Below are positions 13,701 to 26,000 of a stretch of DNA of 64,000 bases, one piece after another; position 1 is the stretch's first letter, and every line of letters starts with the position of its first letter. The notes below the pieces were generated by a model. The model saw only the letters and a list, made by a program, of their open reading frames with translations. It made no database searches and had not been told where the DNA came from. The stretch covers positions 56,085,883-56,149,882 of the forward strand of contig NC_064436.1 of the NCBI RefSeq assembly GCF_023343835.1, given 5' to 3'. The DNA is from Lagopus muta. Its lineage: Eukaryota; Chordata; Aves; Galliformes; Phasianidae. A program made the translations under genes and the position numbers.

Positions 13701-16700
13701 TTGAATTTTATGCATGTTCTCAGTGTGCACACATCCTTTGACAAGGAATTCCATAGATTATGTATTAGAAGAATCAACTCATTCCATTTATTTTAAGCTT
13801 GGTGATTGCTAGCTTTACCTTATGATTATACAATCCTCACTCACATTCTCCATGATGCCCATGACTTCTGACCTGTCTCAGACCCTATCTTCAGTCCTCT
13901 CTCTTCCAGGTAAAAAAAAGTCACTCATTTAGCCATTCTTCACATAGAAGTTGTTCCAGTACTTTTCCTTTCTGCCCTTCTCTTGACCACTTCCAATTCA
14001 AATATGACCTTTCTAGATAGGTGTGATAGAAACTGCACAATAGCATTTAGTTAGGAGTGTATCACGTGCTCACAGTAGCATACTGTTTTTTTTCTCCATT
14101 TTCCCCCCCCTCTGTTATCTGCAGAGGAGACTTAAAATTCTCTGAAGCAGCACATTCAGCTACAGGGAGAGTCTCAATTTATTTTGGTGACTCCCTGCTG
14201 CATTCAGTTCTGGTGTAGATTCTGAGCTCACAGCTGGGCTGCACTTGCATGATTTGGAACAGCTCAGAAGCACTAAGCCACAGTACTGAAAATATAGAAA
14301 ATGATTCTGAAACAATCATAAACCATCCTGCCTGTGAACTAAGATCAATTTTTATTATAACCTACAACAGTGTTTATTGCTACATACCAGAGACTCTATT
14401 ATTTCATTAATGGTTGGATCAATTCCTTTAGAAAGGGCCATCATCTTGAGAAGCTCGTGACACATCAATAGACACTTCACCAGTGTTTCAGGATCATCCT
14501 TCAGGGTGAGTGAGGAAAAAAAGAAGAAATTGTGTTACTAACAATGGTGGCTGTGATGGTGAGAATAGGCACAGTAACCCAAGTTATTTCATACCCAAGT
14601 AAACATTTCTTACCCACTACAGATTTGATAAGTGAGCAACTTAATTAATCTATAAACAATGAAAAATGATTCAGTTTCATGTTTTCAGTTAAGAGTAAAT
14701 ACAGCATAACTAAGCTCCTTTTAGAATTCTGCAGTTATTTAAGAACCAAAAGAACAGTTTACTGTAATCCATTTTGAATAAACTAAAAACAATCAGCATT
14801 TGTGAATACAGAAAAGGAAAAAACTGAAACCTTCTCCACACGCATTTCTTTAATTTCACATTGCTCTGCTGCTTTTATGAGATCACTTTTTGTGTGTTCC
14901 AACTCAGTTATTTTCTCTTTTAATACTGATGCTTTATTAAAATCCTGCAGAGTAATGCACTCTTCCAAAGCTGCTTTTGCTTCAAAAAGTTTCACTTTTA
15001 TTTCAGCCAACTGAAACGTAAAGCAGAAAGAAAATAATTATTATAATTATGCAGGACTATAAAACCTATATGGTATTAGCCAACAATGCACTACTGAGAT
15101 CAGTTACTGATATACAACTATACAAAACTCTTACTTGATGGACAAGGATTATTTTTTTCCAGTTAGCTAAAACTAGCTTACCTTAATCTGTTGCTTTCTT
15201 ATTTCAGCAGCATCAACAGGCTGGTCAACAGAAACAATTGGCTCACGAACCTCTGAGACAATTTCTGCAATCTATTACAAACAAAATGTTAGTGATTTCA
15301 GCCAGTGATTTTTGGCTATCAGATACCAAGCATTAGTTTAACTTATCCAAATCTAAAATACCATCCTTCTGAAACTTCTGTGCAGCTTTCCTTAACCAAT
15401 ACATCACTGCACTAAGTCCTCAAGGAGGACTGACTTAACAATGAGCAGCCTAATCACGAAAGTCTAGTCCTATCTGCAGTCAGCTAGTTAAGCAAGAAAA
15501 CAGAACTGCTTATCCTCAGGTGAGTTGAACAGTTTCTCTGACAGTTCACAGGCACTGTCTTCTCTAGGTTTGAACACACGCTTTAGAAAGACAGGTTGGT
15601 AACACCAGTAAGGTTTTTCACCCGGTACTGCTGCAGTCAAAATACACCAACGCTGTCATTTCCAGCTCTATAAACTACATATGTAATACAGTGAGCCACA
15701 CAAGTAACTTAATTCCAAGCCAAATACATGTGTGGAACTGGAAGCAGAATTATTCTGAGGGTTTTTCAGTTTGTTAAGGGAGTTCATTAAGGACAGGCCT
15801 GTTGTGTTAATAAGAAATGAGATGAAAAAAAGAAAACTAAAAGACATTGAGACGGGGATAGTTTCAGTTTGATTTATCTTGCATCAGATTTCCACAGTCA
15901 GCTTCTTCTTAGCCTCTACCCAAACAGCAGGACATACTGAATCAGTGCATTTCACTTGTGTATTACTGAATCACACATTGTTAGTGTTGCACTACTGTAG
16001 TGCCAGGGTTACTACAGGTATTCCAAAATATCATGTAACAAACAGCCCAGCTTTACCTACTGGGCTGAGACTTTCCAGAACTGCTCTGTCCATAAAGTAC
16101 AGAAATTACTTAAATTATTTCAGCAAAGCCAAGAGTTTGTTTTTCATTAGACAAGTTGAAATAATCATTCCTCATATAGGAATATTCCTCATTCTCTGAG
16201 CAGCCTGATCTAATGGCTGGCAACCCTGCACATAGCAGGGGGTTGAAACTAGATGATCATTGTGGCCCTTTTCAACTCAGCCCATTCTATGATACTACAT
16301 AGAGACTTTGCTATAAAAAGAATATTTTTCTTATTAACATTTGAGGTCTTTTCTCAGCAGAAAGGAGGGAAAAAAATCTGCAATCTGGAAATGTAAAGTA
16401 TTCTCATTTTCTCATTTGAACGTTCTACTTAAAACTGTTTGGATCTAGTAAGACAAACAATTTTGTAACAGGCAGTTGAAGAGCAGTAATTTCCTAATTT
16501 GAGGGTTACCTTTACAAAATCACCAACGTGCTCTGAAAACAGAGCTCTTCATCAAATACGCACAAAATGCAGCCATGTTGAGGGGAAAAAAAAAGGCAGA
16601 GGTGCATAGCACAGAACAACATAAATACTTCTCCAAACCAAAAACATTTTAATTCCTGATATTTCTGTTGCAATGCTTTCTAAACACTGTTTGTCATACA

Positions 16701-19700
16701 GGGAAAGCAGAACCCAGAAAACAGTAAGTCTTTGGAATTACTTACAACTTGAATCCTTCTGGCATCATCCTCAATGATCCTGAGTAACCTTTCCACAAGT
16801 GGAGATACAAGAGCTGTTGAAGTTGCAGGCAGAATAAGAATCCTTTTTAAAAGAACTAACAGATGCTTTCTGCATTAAGGTGGGGGAAAAAAAAAAAAAC
16901 ACAATTTGCATTGTTAGGCATTAAATTATTTTACCCAAATTGAGTTAATGTGATGAATACATTACAGGATAAGCTTCTCTGTAACTATTTTGTTCCTTAG
17001 TAGAGTTCATCTTCTCCTTATTTTACCCCATTTCTCTTGATTAGAAAATACTGTTTTTCTTTTTAATCAGTTTTGACTGTTGCTTAAAAGTCATTCCAGC
17101 AAAAAATATCTTGACAGGCTGCCATTGCATATTAGGCTCTGATGGGACGAAAATGACAACCTGATAGTACAAGCATAACTGTCCTGTTTCAGAAAATGCC
17201 CATGATGGGATAAGCTTCCAAATTTATTCTTACTACTTCACAGGAAAATGTTACTCAAACTACAGGAGGCTTGTTTGAACGACTCAGTTAATGCATTCCA
17301 ATTCAGTCTGAAATCTAAACTCTTTCCTTTTTAGGCCTTAGCAAATTAGGCCTTAGCAAGTTAGCAAATTCAAGGTACTCACAGGCTACCCTCTACAAGT
17401 CACCTGTGAAGAAATCATCCACTTATCTCCTTAATTTTTGGTATATTGAGCTCTAAATTAACAGTCTTGTATACGCATGAAACTTTTTCCATAAAAGCAA
17501 GCAGGCAGCATTTCACACACTCTTGGGCACAGTGCCATTAAAGAGATGGTGTTGGGTTGGTTGTTTTTTTGCCATTTAGCAGAGACTCACATGTCATGTT
17601 TGATCAGGTCATTTTCCCAACAGAGGCCTTATGTCTGTGGATTGGCATAAGTGCCATCCACTCAATAGCAGATTTTCTACCCAAGTTTACCTTCCTCCCT
17701 CTTCAGTGGTGTCCATGCTGTCTATAATAAGAATTAGTTGCTGGCCTATAAATTCCTTTGTCATCAGGTTTTCAAAACAAGCGAAGTCTTCTCTTTGTTC
17801 TTCTCCAAGAACTGGCATATTTTGTATGTAACTGAATCCAAATAGAACAGATCATCATTCAGAATCATGGTTGCAATGAAAAAAACAAGAAAAAACAAAG
17901 CAACAACAGCAAAACAAAAACACTTCCCTGACATGTATAAATAAGCCAGTTACCTTGCCTACAAGGCCTAAATTTTTTTTAATGCTCTCCTTTTCATAGA
18001 TGAATATTTCCAATAATGTTCATAGATAAGTACTACCAATAATGTACAGTTTGAGAACACTGCACTCCATTAAAAACTAATCCCCTGTTTGAGAATGCAA
18101 AAAAAGAAATGCCTGAATAAAACATACAATCCTGTATTTGTTGTTAAGGGTCAGCGACTTGCAGCTTCTAACTTCTCTTAAGTGATGCTGTCATAGCACA
18201 CATGCATCAAAGATTTCACTAGACTCCCAAATCTTAACTGAACCAACTGATGGGACTACTCACCAACAAGCAGCTTCATTGCTGATACTGCAGTCAAGTA
18301 TCAGTACCTACTTAATTAATTTTACTCAGCCTTTTCCTTCAGGGGAGGATTACTGAAGGCCTACTGAATAAGATTGGATGGAACAGCTTTTTAATTTTTT
18401 TTCTGAGAAGAAATATTGTATGAACTGTCAAACCAATTATGAATTCATAAAGTTACACTCACTAGACTGGACCCATATTTCTATATTAAGTGTTCATGAC
18501 TCTTTACTTCTGTTTAAGAAACACATCAGCACACCAAACACTGGAAAGTAGCAATGATTTGTACGGCATTTTTCACTCAGAGGGTGGTGATGCACTGGAA
18601 CAGGTTGCCCAAGGAGGCTGTGGGTGCCCCATCCCTGGAGGCATTCGAGGCCAGGCTGGATGTGGCTCTGGCAGCCTGGTCTGGTGGTTGGTGACCCTGC
18701 ACATAGCAGGGGGTTGAAACTCAATAATTGTTGTGGTCCTTTTCAACCCAGGCCACTCTATGACTGATACAAGTATGCTACTCTACTGAAGAAAAACAAA
18801 GAATATGCATACATTCAATTGGAAATATCTCTACAAACATTTTCTTCAGCAGATCTGATTTATCTGTATTTTAGCAATCTTCACTACATAGCTTACAAGT
18901 GCAGTACATCAATTAAGGTTTCCAAGCATTCTCTGCACTCACAGAATTTGGACAGAATATTCATTAATGTGAAGACTGAAAGCTTTTCTCTCTGAGTATC
19001 TCACCAAGAAAAAAAAAGTCTTTTTCTTCACTTAGGTAGAAGATTGACTTAACAAAACATTCACTGTTTCTCCTTCATTAAACCAGCCTGTAACTGCCTC
19101 CCATGGCAGTTCTACCACTAGCTGAGAACATAAGTTTTTGTTAAGCATGTCCTCGTACCAGGGAGAAAGACAGGAACAGCAGCCAAATTTTACTTTATTT
19201 TCACAAGTTACCACAATGAAAAATGTGCCAGTTTCTGCAGGCTCTTTACCAAACAGCAACCAGGGTACTAACAGACAGCCAAAAGAGCTGCATGTTACAG
19301 AACAATCATTCTAGTAGTTTTAATGACACAGAATTACATACAGTTCATCTTCAAGTCCATCTTGCTCATAATCAATGAGTAACGTGAAAACAACATTTTG
19401 AAATATTCCATTACCTTTTGGGTTTTCTTGCTTTAAAAAAGATTGAAAAGAATTCTTTATATAAAAAAAAAAAAAAAAAGAAAAAAGACTGTTCAAACAG
19501 ATCTTTGGCTTTGAAAGAAATCTCAATAGCTGAAGCACAGAAATATGATCTACCTTTTCAAAAATAATTACTTTGGTGGAAGACAAAAAACGTGTTTTAA
19601 ATGCAATGTACCTTAATAAGTAATCTGCATATATGGCTGGTTCTGGCAACATCTGTTCCAGCAAATCTTCACCTTCTTCACCTTTTGACTTCAGATATTC

Positions 19701-22700
19701 ACAAAGACATCTCCAGTGCAACACATTCTCAGCTGTTAAGTTTTCCAAAGGAATCAATTTTCTTAACAACAAGAAATAAACAGAAATGAAGAAAATATAC
19801 AAATGCACAGAAATACATTATTTCCTAAGAAGAAAAATCCTGTCAAAGATATTCTCCACAGCCGTACTTATGGACTGACAAAAATAACTTCGTAAACAAG
19901 GACATGGAGTCGCACTGAGCTGTTCAGTATTTTACACCAAGACAGTTTGTGTTGGGTATTCTAGATGAAAGCTTTATATTTGCAGAAGAGAATCTGCTGA
20001 GCCTTTCAGATCTCCAAAAGTAATCACGCATGCTAAACTTGCACTCTATGAAACACTGCCATGACTACAACTGGGGAAGATTGAACTCCACTAATCTGTA
20101 GAAATATAATTGCATTATTTTTCAGCTTCTGTTCATAAACTATTTGTTCTGTTCTTGACTGCAGCATTTCACATAATGTTCTATAAAACTTTTTGCTCCC
20201 CCCAAACAAAACTAAAGCACATTCAAACCCTAATAACATGTAAATGAAACCACAAGGTGTAATCAGAAGTGTCATGAAAGAAAAGCTAAGTGCTTTGCAT
20301 AAATCAAATACCCTCATTGCAAGTTGAATCATTTCACTTGCTTCCCAAGGTACCATTAGCCCAACAGATCCACTTCTTCAAAACATTACTTACAATTCTC
20401 AGTTAACCCAATCTTTTAGAAAGGAGCCTTTGTTTTGTGCAGGATCAAAGTCAGATCGACAAGTCTAGAAGGATTTTTCCTTTGAACTTTAGAAACTGGC
20501 ACATTTCCAAAAGCTGTGAGAATGTTATTTCCCCCTTATCGTGCTTTTAAAATCCAAACAGGCCTGCACCTGTAGCTTTGAAGTACAGTATATCATCTGC
20601 TGGTTTCAAAACATAGGTCGCAAGCTACTACTAGAAGGCAAAACATTTTGTAAGACGGAATTACATTTTTTTTTCCCCTCCAAAATACAGAATAACCTTG
20701 TTTGCATTTTGTGATCAGTGACTACTTGTCATTTAAGCTTATCACAAGATGAGACTTACATAATCATTCCACTCCGGTTTCTTTGATTAAATCAAAACAT
20801 TTCTTACCTCCCTTAGCAATTTCCTATAGTTTCTATTTTTTCTCTTCCTCCTTTCATTTTATTGTTGAAATGTAATATATTTATATCACATTCTCTTCAC
20901 CGTGGATTAGAACTCACCTAAACAAATTCTACCAAAAATTAATGCAGGAAAAGAAGCCTCTAAGCTCCATCAAGCTTCCTTTAACAACTAAAACAGACTG
21001 AAACAAAGGCTGAAAAACAAGCCAACAGACTGCCTAAACAGTACATGAATAACTGAAACTCAAATTGTGCTGCCCCTAAGCCAGCAAAAAGGATTGAGGG
21101 AAGCCAAGGCAAAGAGAAAAAAACAAAAAGAAAGAAAAAGAAAAAAAAAAAAAAAAAGTCAATAATGAGGGGGAAGAAGAGACAAAAGGCAATATCCAGA
21201 ATCTGAAAAGGTGATACAGAATCTGTGATACTGATTCTTTTAATCAGTTATCACAGATTAAAATAAGAGGTTACAGTTTTGCAGTGTAAACTAAAGCACT
21301 GGAGACAGCACAGGGAAATGAAAGAAATTAAGAATTAAGTTCTATTACTCATAGCAGAGCTTGCTTTATTGATGTTTACTCTCCCCTGTGATTTTCACAA
21401 TCATTTTCAGTTACCAAACACATTAGAAATACAAACAAACAAAATGTAACCAAAACACTTCAGGATACAAACACCAGGGATACATCACAGCTTACACGAA
21501 AATATCACAGCCTTCTCATAAGCAACAGACAAGAAAGCTGATCTCCATACCTGTTGTCAAGGTATTTGCAGTTCTGAATGCAGTCGTTAAGTGAGGACAA
21601 TGAAAACACAGCATTCAGTACTGGGACGGCCACTTCTGGGCAGTTCTCTACATCCAGTCGATGAAGCAATTCTAAAACGTTCCCTTCAGTAAATTGTAAC
21701 CAAGCTTGTAGCAATTTCTTCTTCATTACTTCTTTAACAGCATCTAATAATACAGAAATTGAAGCAGTTGATAATGTTAGAGCACATCAAAAAAACATGT
21801 TTTCAACACACCAGTCACTGTTCCATAAAGTTATTATACAGTTGAACTTGGGCTTTTTTTTTTTTTATTATTTTTTTTTGAAAGCGGCACAACAGTTAAA
21901 TAAGAACTGCGTATGGAAAACTAGCACTTGTATGAGGGAACATCATTTTTCCCCTATAAGGAATAAAGGCTCTTTAACCAAAACCATCAGTCATGACCTC
22001 TTTTATTAAAGCCATGGAACATTCTAGGGAAGCATGTCTATCCAGGTGCCCTCTTTCAGGCATTTATAATTGGCCACTGCTGAGGCAGGAGACAGATGCA
22101 CAGACTTTTATTCTGATTTGCCACACAGAATTCTTGCATTAATTCAATTATCCAACTGTGTGTTTCAGAATCCAAAGTAAATCCCTCCAGTACCTCCTCC
22201 CTATTGAGGCAAACTAATAACTTCAGGATCAGCAGAGTAAGCTTTATCAAGGAAGAAGGTATTTATGGAAGCACCGAGTATACATCTAGATTTCAGCGAG
22301 GAAGAAAGGTTAACAGCCTGGTGGAAGGAAAAGGATAGCTACAGAGTGACTGAAGTATGCTCTTAGGAAGCTTAGAAAACAATAGCTAATACAAGGGAAA
22401 CAGTGACAACATTCACCTTCCTACTCTATATAACCCACGATAATAGAAGACAGCACTCCCTGAATTCTAAAAGATGCTGAAGATCTGTTAAACAAAAAAC
22501 AATAAACAACAAAAAAAAACAACCCACTAAATTCAGGTTCTAAGAACAAGAAGCATCTCCAAGAAGTGAAAGGCATAAACCATCAGAATGTAGCAGTGTG
22601 AAAGAAAGCAAGTGGAGAACTGACAGCTCAATTGGTTTTGCACCCTGCAAAGTAGAATTAGGCAAAATCTGGATTATGCCTTCTAGATCTGGTTTAATTA

Positions 22701-22970
22701 TAAACCCTGCCTCTGAAGCCAATAAGAAAGACATTCCAGCCTAGCAACCTTTAATGAACAAGTTTCTCTTTGTTAGCTTGGGAGTACGTTCACATGAGCA
22801 AATTCAATAAAAGATACCCATATTCAAGGTTACAGTTTGCAAAAAGATCAAAATGAGAGGAAACTAGTGGGTGTATATATAAATACAGACTTCATGGAAC
22901 ATAAACCTCTTTTGCCTAGCGAAGAGCATACAGCATCAGTGAAGCTGCCTACCTTGGCAGATACACAGAG

Positions 22971-23033
<63 letters not shown>

Positions 23034-26000
23034 CACCAAAATACAGAACAAGTTCTCAGTAGTTGGGATGAAGAATCATCCTAAGGAAAAGAGACACCAG
23101 CTGAGGAAATATCTTCCCCACATAAATGAAGAAGGCAGCTCTCTGCCAAACACTTCAAGGTCACCAAAACATAAGCCACATAGAAAGTCTGTACCTTCTC
23201 AGTAAGGAAATGAAGCTAATCCTTGTTCCTGACAGATGAAGGACCACAGGAAAAAAGAAAAAAAAAAAAAAAAAAAGCTAGTGAAGGTAGCTTTCTCCTC
23301 TGGTTTGCAAAGCTTACTAAAACAGAAACGCGTTCATGCAAAGACAAGAGAGCTATCAGTTGAGATTAAATACTATTCTTTTTTAGTAGGGAGGAAAAGT
23401 GAAGAAGAATTGCCTGATTATGTCAAACTGCACACACTAGTATACAGATAAGAAAAAAAATAGCAGTCCAGAATGTATTCTTTTCCAGTGCTAGAATTCA
23501 GAAACAGAACTTGAGAAATCTCACTAAGTTACTATACAGTAACTGAGAGTAGGTGGGAAAAACACTAACTAAAACTTATCATGCAGAAAAATGACTTCTC
23601 TGTAAGTACAGTTCAATACAGCACAAGAGAGCTCAGCTGATTCCAACTTCTGCTTCAACCAAGAAGCTCATATGGTCCCCAGCTCAGATCACATTCATAC
23701 ATGATGCACTTTGAAGAGCTTCTGTTGGCAGTTAGCAACGTACTTCTTTTGCTCTCTGAAGGCACACAGCCACATCGGTCACAATTCACACAATTCACAG
23801 GCAGTATATCACTACAGAAAACATTCAGAGTAACACCTAACAAGGCTTCACACAGGCTTCCCGAAGTGTGCGAATCACACTGCCACACTTAAACTGGCAG
23901 TTTTTATGATGGAATTCCATGTCATGCTATTGCTGGAAAGAAAAGTCACTTTCTGCGTAGGCAAACCTCTCTCAGATGCACGTGGCCTTGTGATGGTTTG
24001 ATGACAGAGCGCACAGAAATACTGGCACGTTCTGAACAGCTCTTCATGAAAATGAGACAGCACAGAAGATTTCAAAAACAATAAAGCCACTTCACAGTGA
24101 AATGAATGAGTCAATCAAAAATGCATTAAGTAATATTCATGCCAGTTAAATGACAAACAAAAATTTCTCTCAGGACTTACATGGGAAACATTTTAAAACA
24201 ATCTTCAGCCTGATACTAAATTCTTTGATAAATGCAACAGTCAAAGATATTTGGAATGAAGCATCTTTTTTTCAAAAATACATGTAATTAAATAACTGCA
24301 TTTCTCCTACTTTTGTGTTTAATAACAAAAAAAAAACCCTCAAAAATAATGTTTTTTTTTTTCCTAGCTTTAATTTTAATTTTAATAATTCATTCTTAAT
24401 TTAGAGCTCAATGGCTTTCCTATTTTTTGAAAATGCAATTCTCTTCTGGTTTATCCACTAGCAGATGACTGGAAGAACAGAAGCAGTAAGCAGGATTTCT
24501 TGTGCTTAAGCATTTCTCAGCATTTCCCTTTGAGCTCCTTATTATTGCCATCACAGCTTCCACATCAGTAACCTCCACTGCGTTGGAAGATATTCTCTCA
24601 AATACTGGTATTAAGATATTTTTAAAATGATCACTTACCAGATCTGTCATTAAGTCCTTGTTGCAGCAGTTTTACTCTCTGTGCTATTGATAGAGCTCTC
24701 AGGTGAACTTTTTCTGCCAAAACCTTCAGAAAAAAGAAGATATTAAAAAACATTTCTACACATTTTAGTGAACTTGTGAGCTATCTGTGAATCCAGATTT
24801 ATCCAATCCACAGAAACTTTAAGTCAGTAAAAGCCTATAATACCTGTATCATCAGCATTCTATCAACTAGTAAGCTGATTCCTGTTCATGGAAGAAAAAT
24901 GAAACTTAATCTAAGTTAAGCAAGAAGAGAATATGGTTGTGTGTGGCTGTGTTACATTTTGCTTGAAGATCCTGTTCTGTGATTTTTAAGGCACTTGAAC
25001 AAGAAATGTCTATGGTAGCAACCCTCTTTCCTTTTACCTCTACATGTAAAAATAAACAGCAGTTGATACTTCACAAAGAGGGAACGTGAAAACTATGCAT
25101 AAATTTACACTAGTATGGCTGTGATCCTAATATTAGTTACTTATTTGTAGTATAAAACAGAAAAAAAATTGTTTCACTAACCTCACAAATGGGCATAGAA
25201 GATTACAGACTGTATAAACAACCTTGAAGAATTGAATTATATTAGAAATGCGATTTCTATCAGGCAAGTTCTTGCATACTTGAAAACACCCCACCAAAGT
25301 TCTGGTAAGTGAGAAATCTTACAGTTTAACCAATGAAATATGATAGAAGATTTAAAGCCTTTTCTTAAGCCACTGTTGGAAATTAAATATAAATGGTGCA
25401 CTTTACCTCATACGCTAGCTTCCTGACAGCTTCCTTCACATCCATTGTACGCCCTACAATTTTTGGCAAAGTCCTTGCTGATGGAGCAATACATGACAGC
25501 ACAGCACGCCTCACTTCTGAATTTGAATCATTTTCAAGCAACACGTTGTAAACTGAAAGCAAAATAGTCAGCTTTTGTAAGGGTGTAAGGCATTCACATT
25601 ACTGAAAAAAGGACAATACTCAAGAAGGTGAGCAGGCATTATTGAAACCTCTCCCCTTTTGCACAACGCTAATATAAACACAGGGATCAGGTTAGGGTCA
25701 CAGCCCCAAGATTTTAGGGCAACTGTACATAGAACTGAAGTCAAATGCAAGAATGGTTATTTGTTATTATTAGAATCTTCAGTTAATTAAACTGCTACTC
25801 TAGATCCTCCCTATAAAATAACCACTTTGTCATTAACTGGACAAGAAAGTATCCAAACGTTGGACCTCTATTCACTGGAAATACATCCTTACCACCTTTG
25901 AGGAGAATCCTCAGTTTTTCCTAACAACTGAAGATTGACAACTGCATTAAGCCTACCAAAATACATTATCATCCTCATGTAATTGTTATTATCCTTGCCT

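Noticed and set aside
19320-19600. Extension of the exon 7 frame into downstream intron sequence
   Set aside because: The readable frame beyond the GTACAT donor does not match NCAPG; exon 8 at 17691-17831 supplies the expected continuation.
20033-20356. 107-codon minus-strand frame in the NCAPG intron between exons 6 and 7
   Set aside because: It is on the NCAPG strand but has no counterpart in the human protein. Exon 6 joins exon 7 in correct phase without it, and its composition looks like AT-rich intron.
22837-23205. 122-codon plus-strand frame with a poly-lysine run
   Set aside because: It exists only because a 57-bp A tract has no stops; there is no homology or conserved motif on either side.
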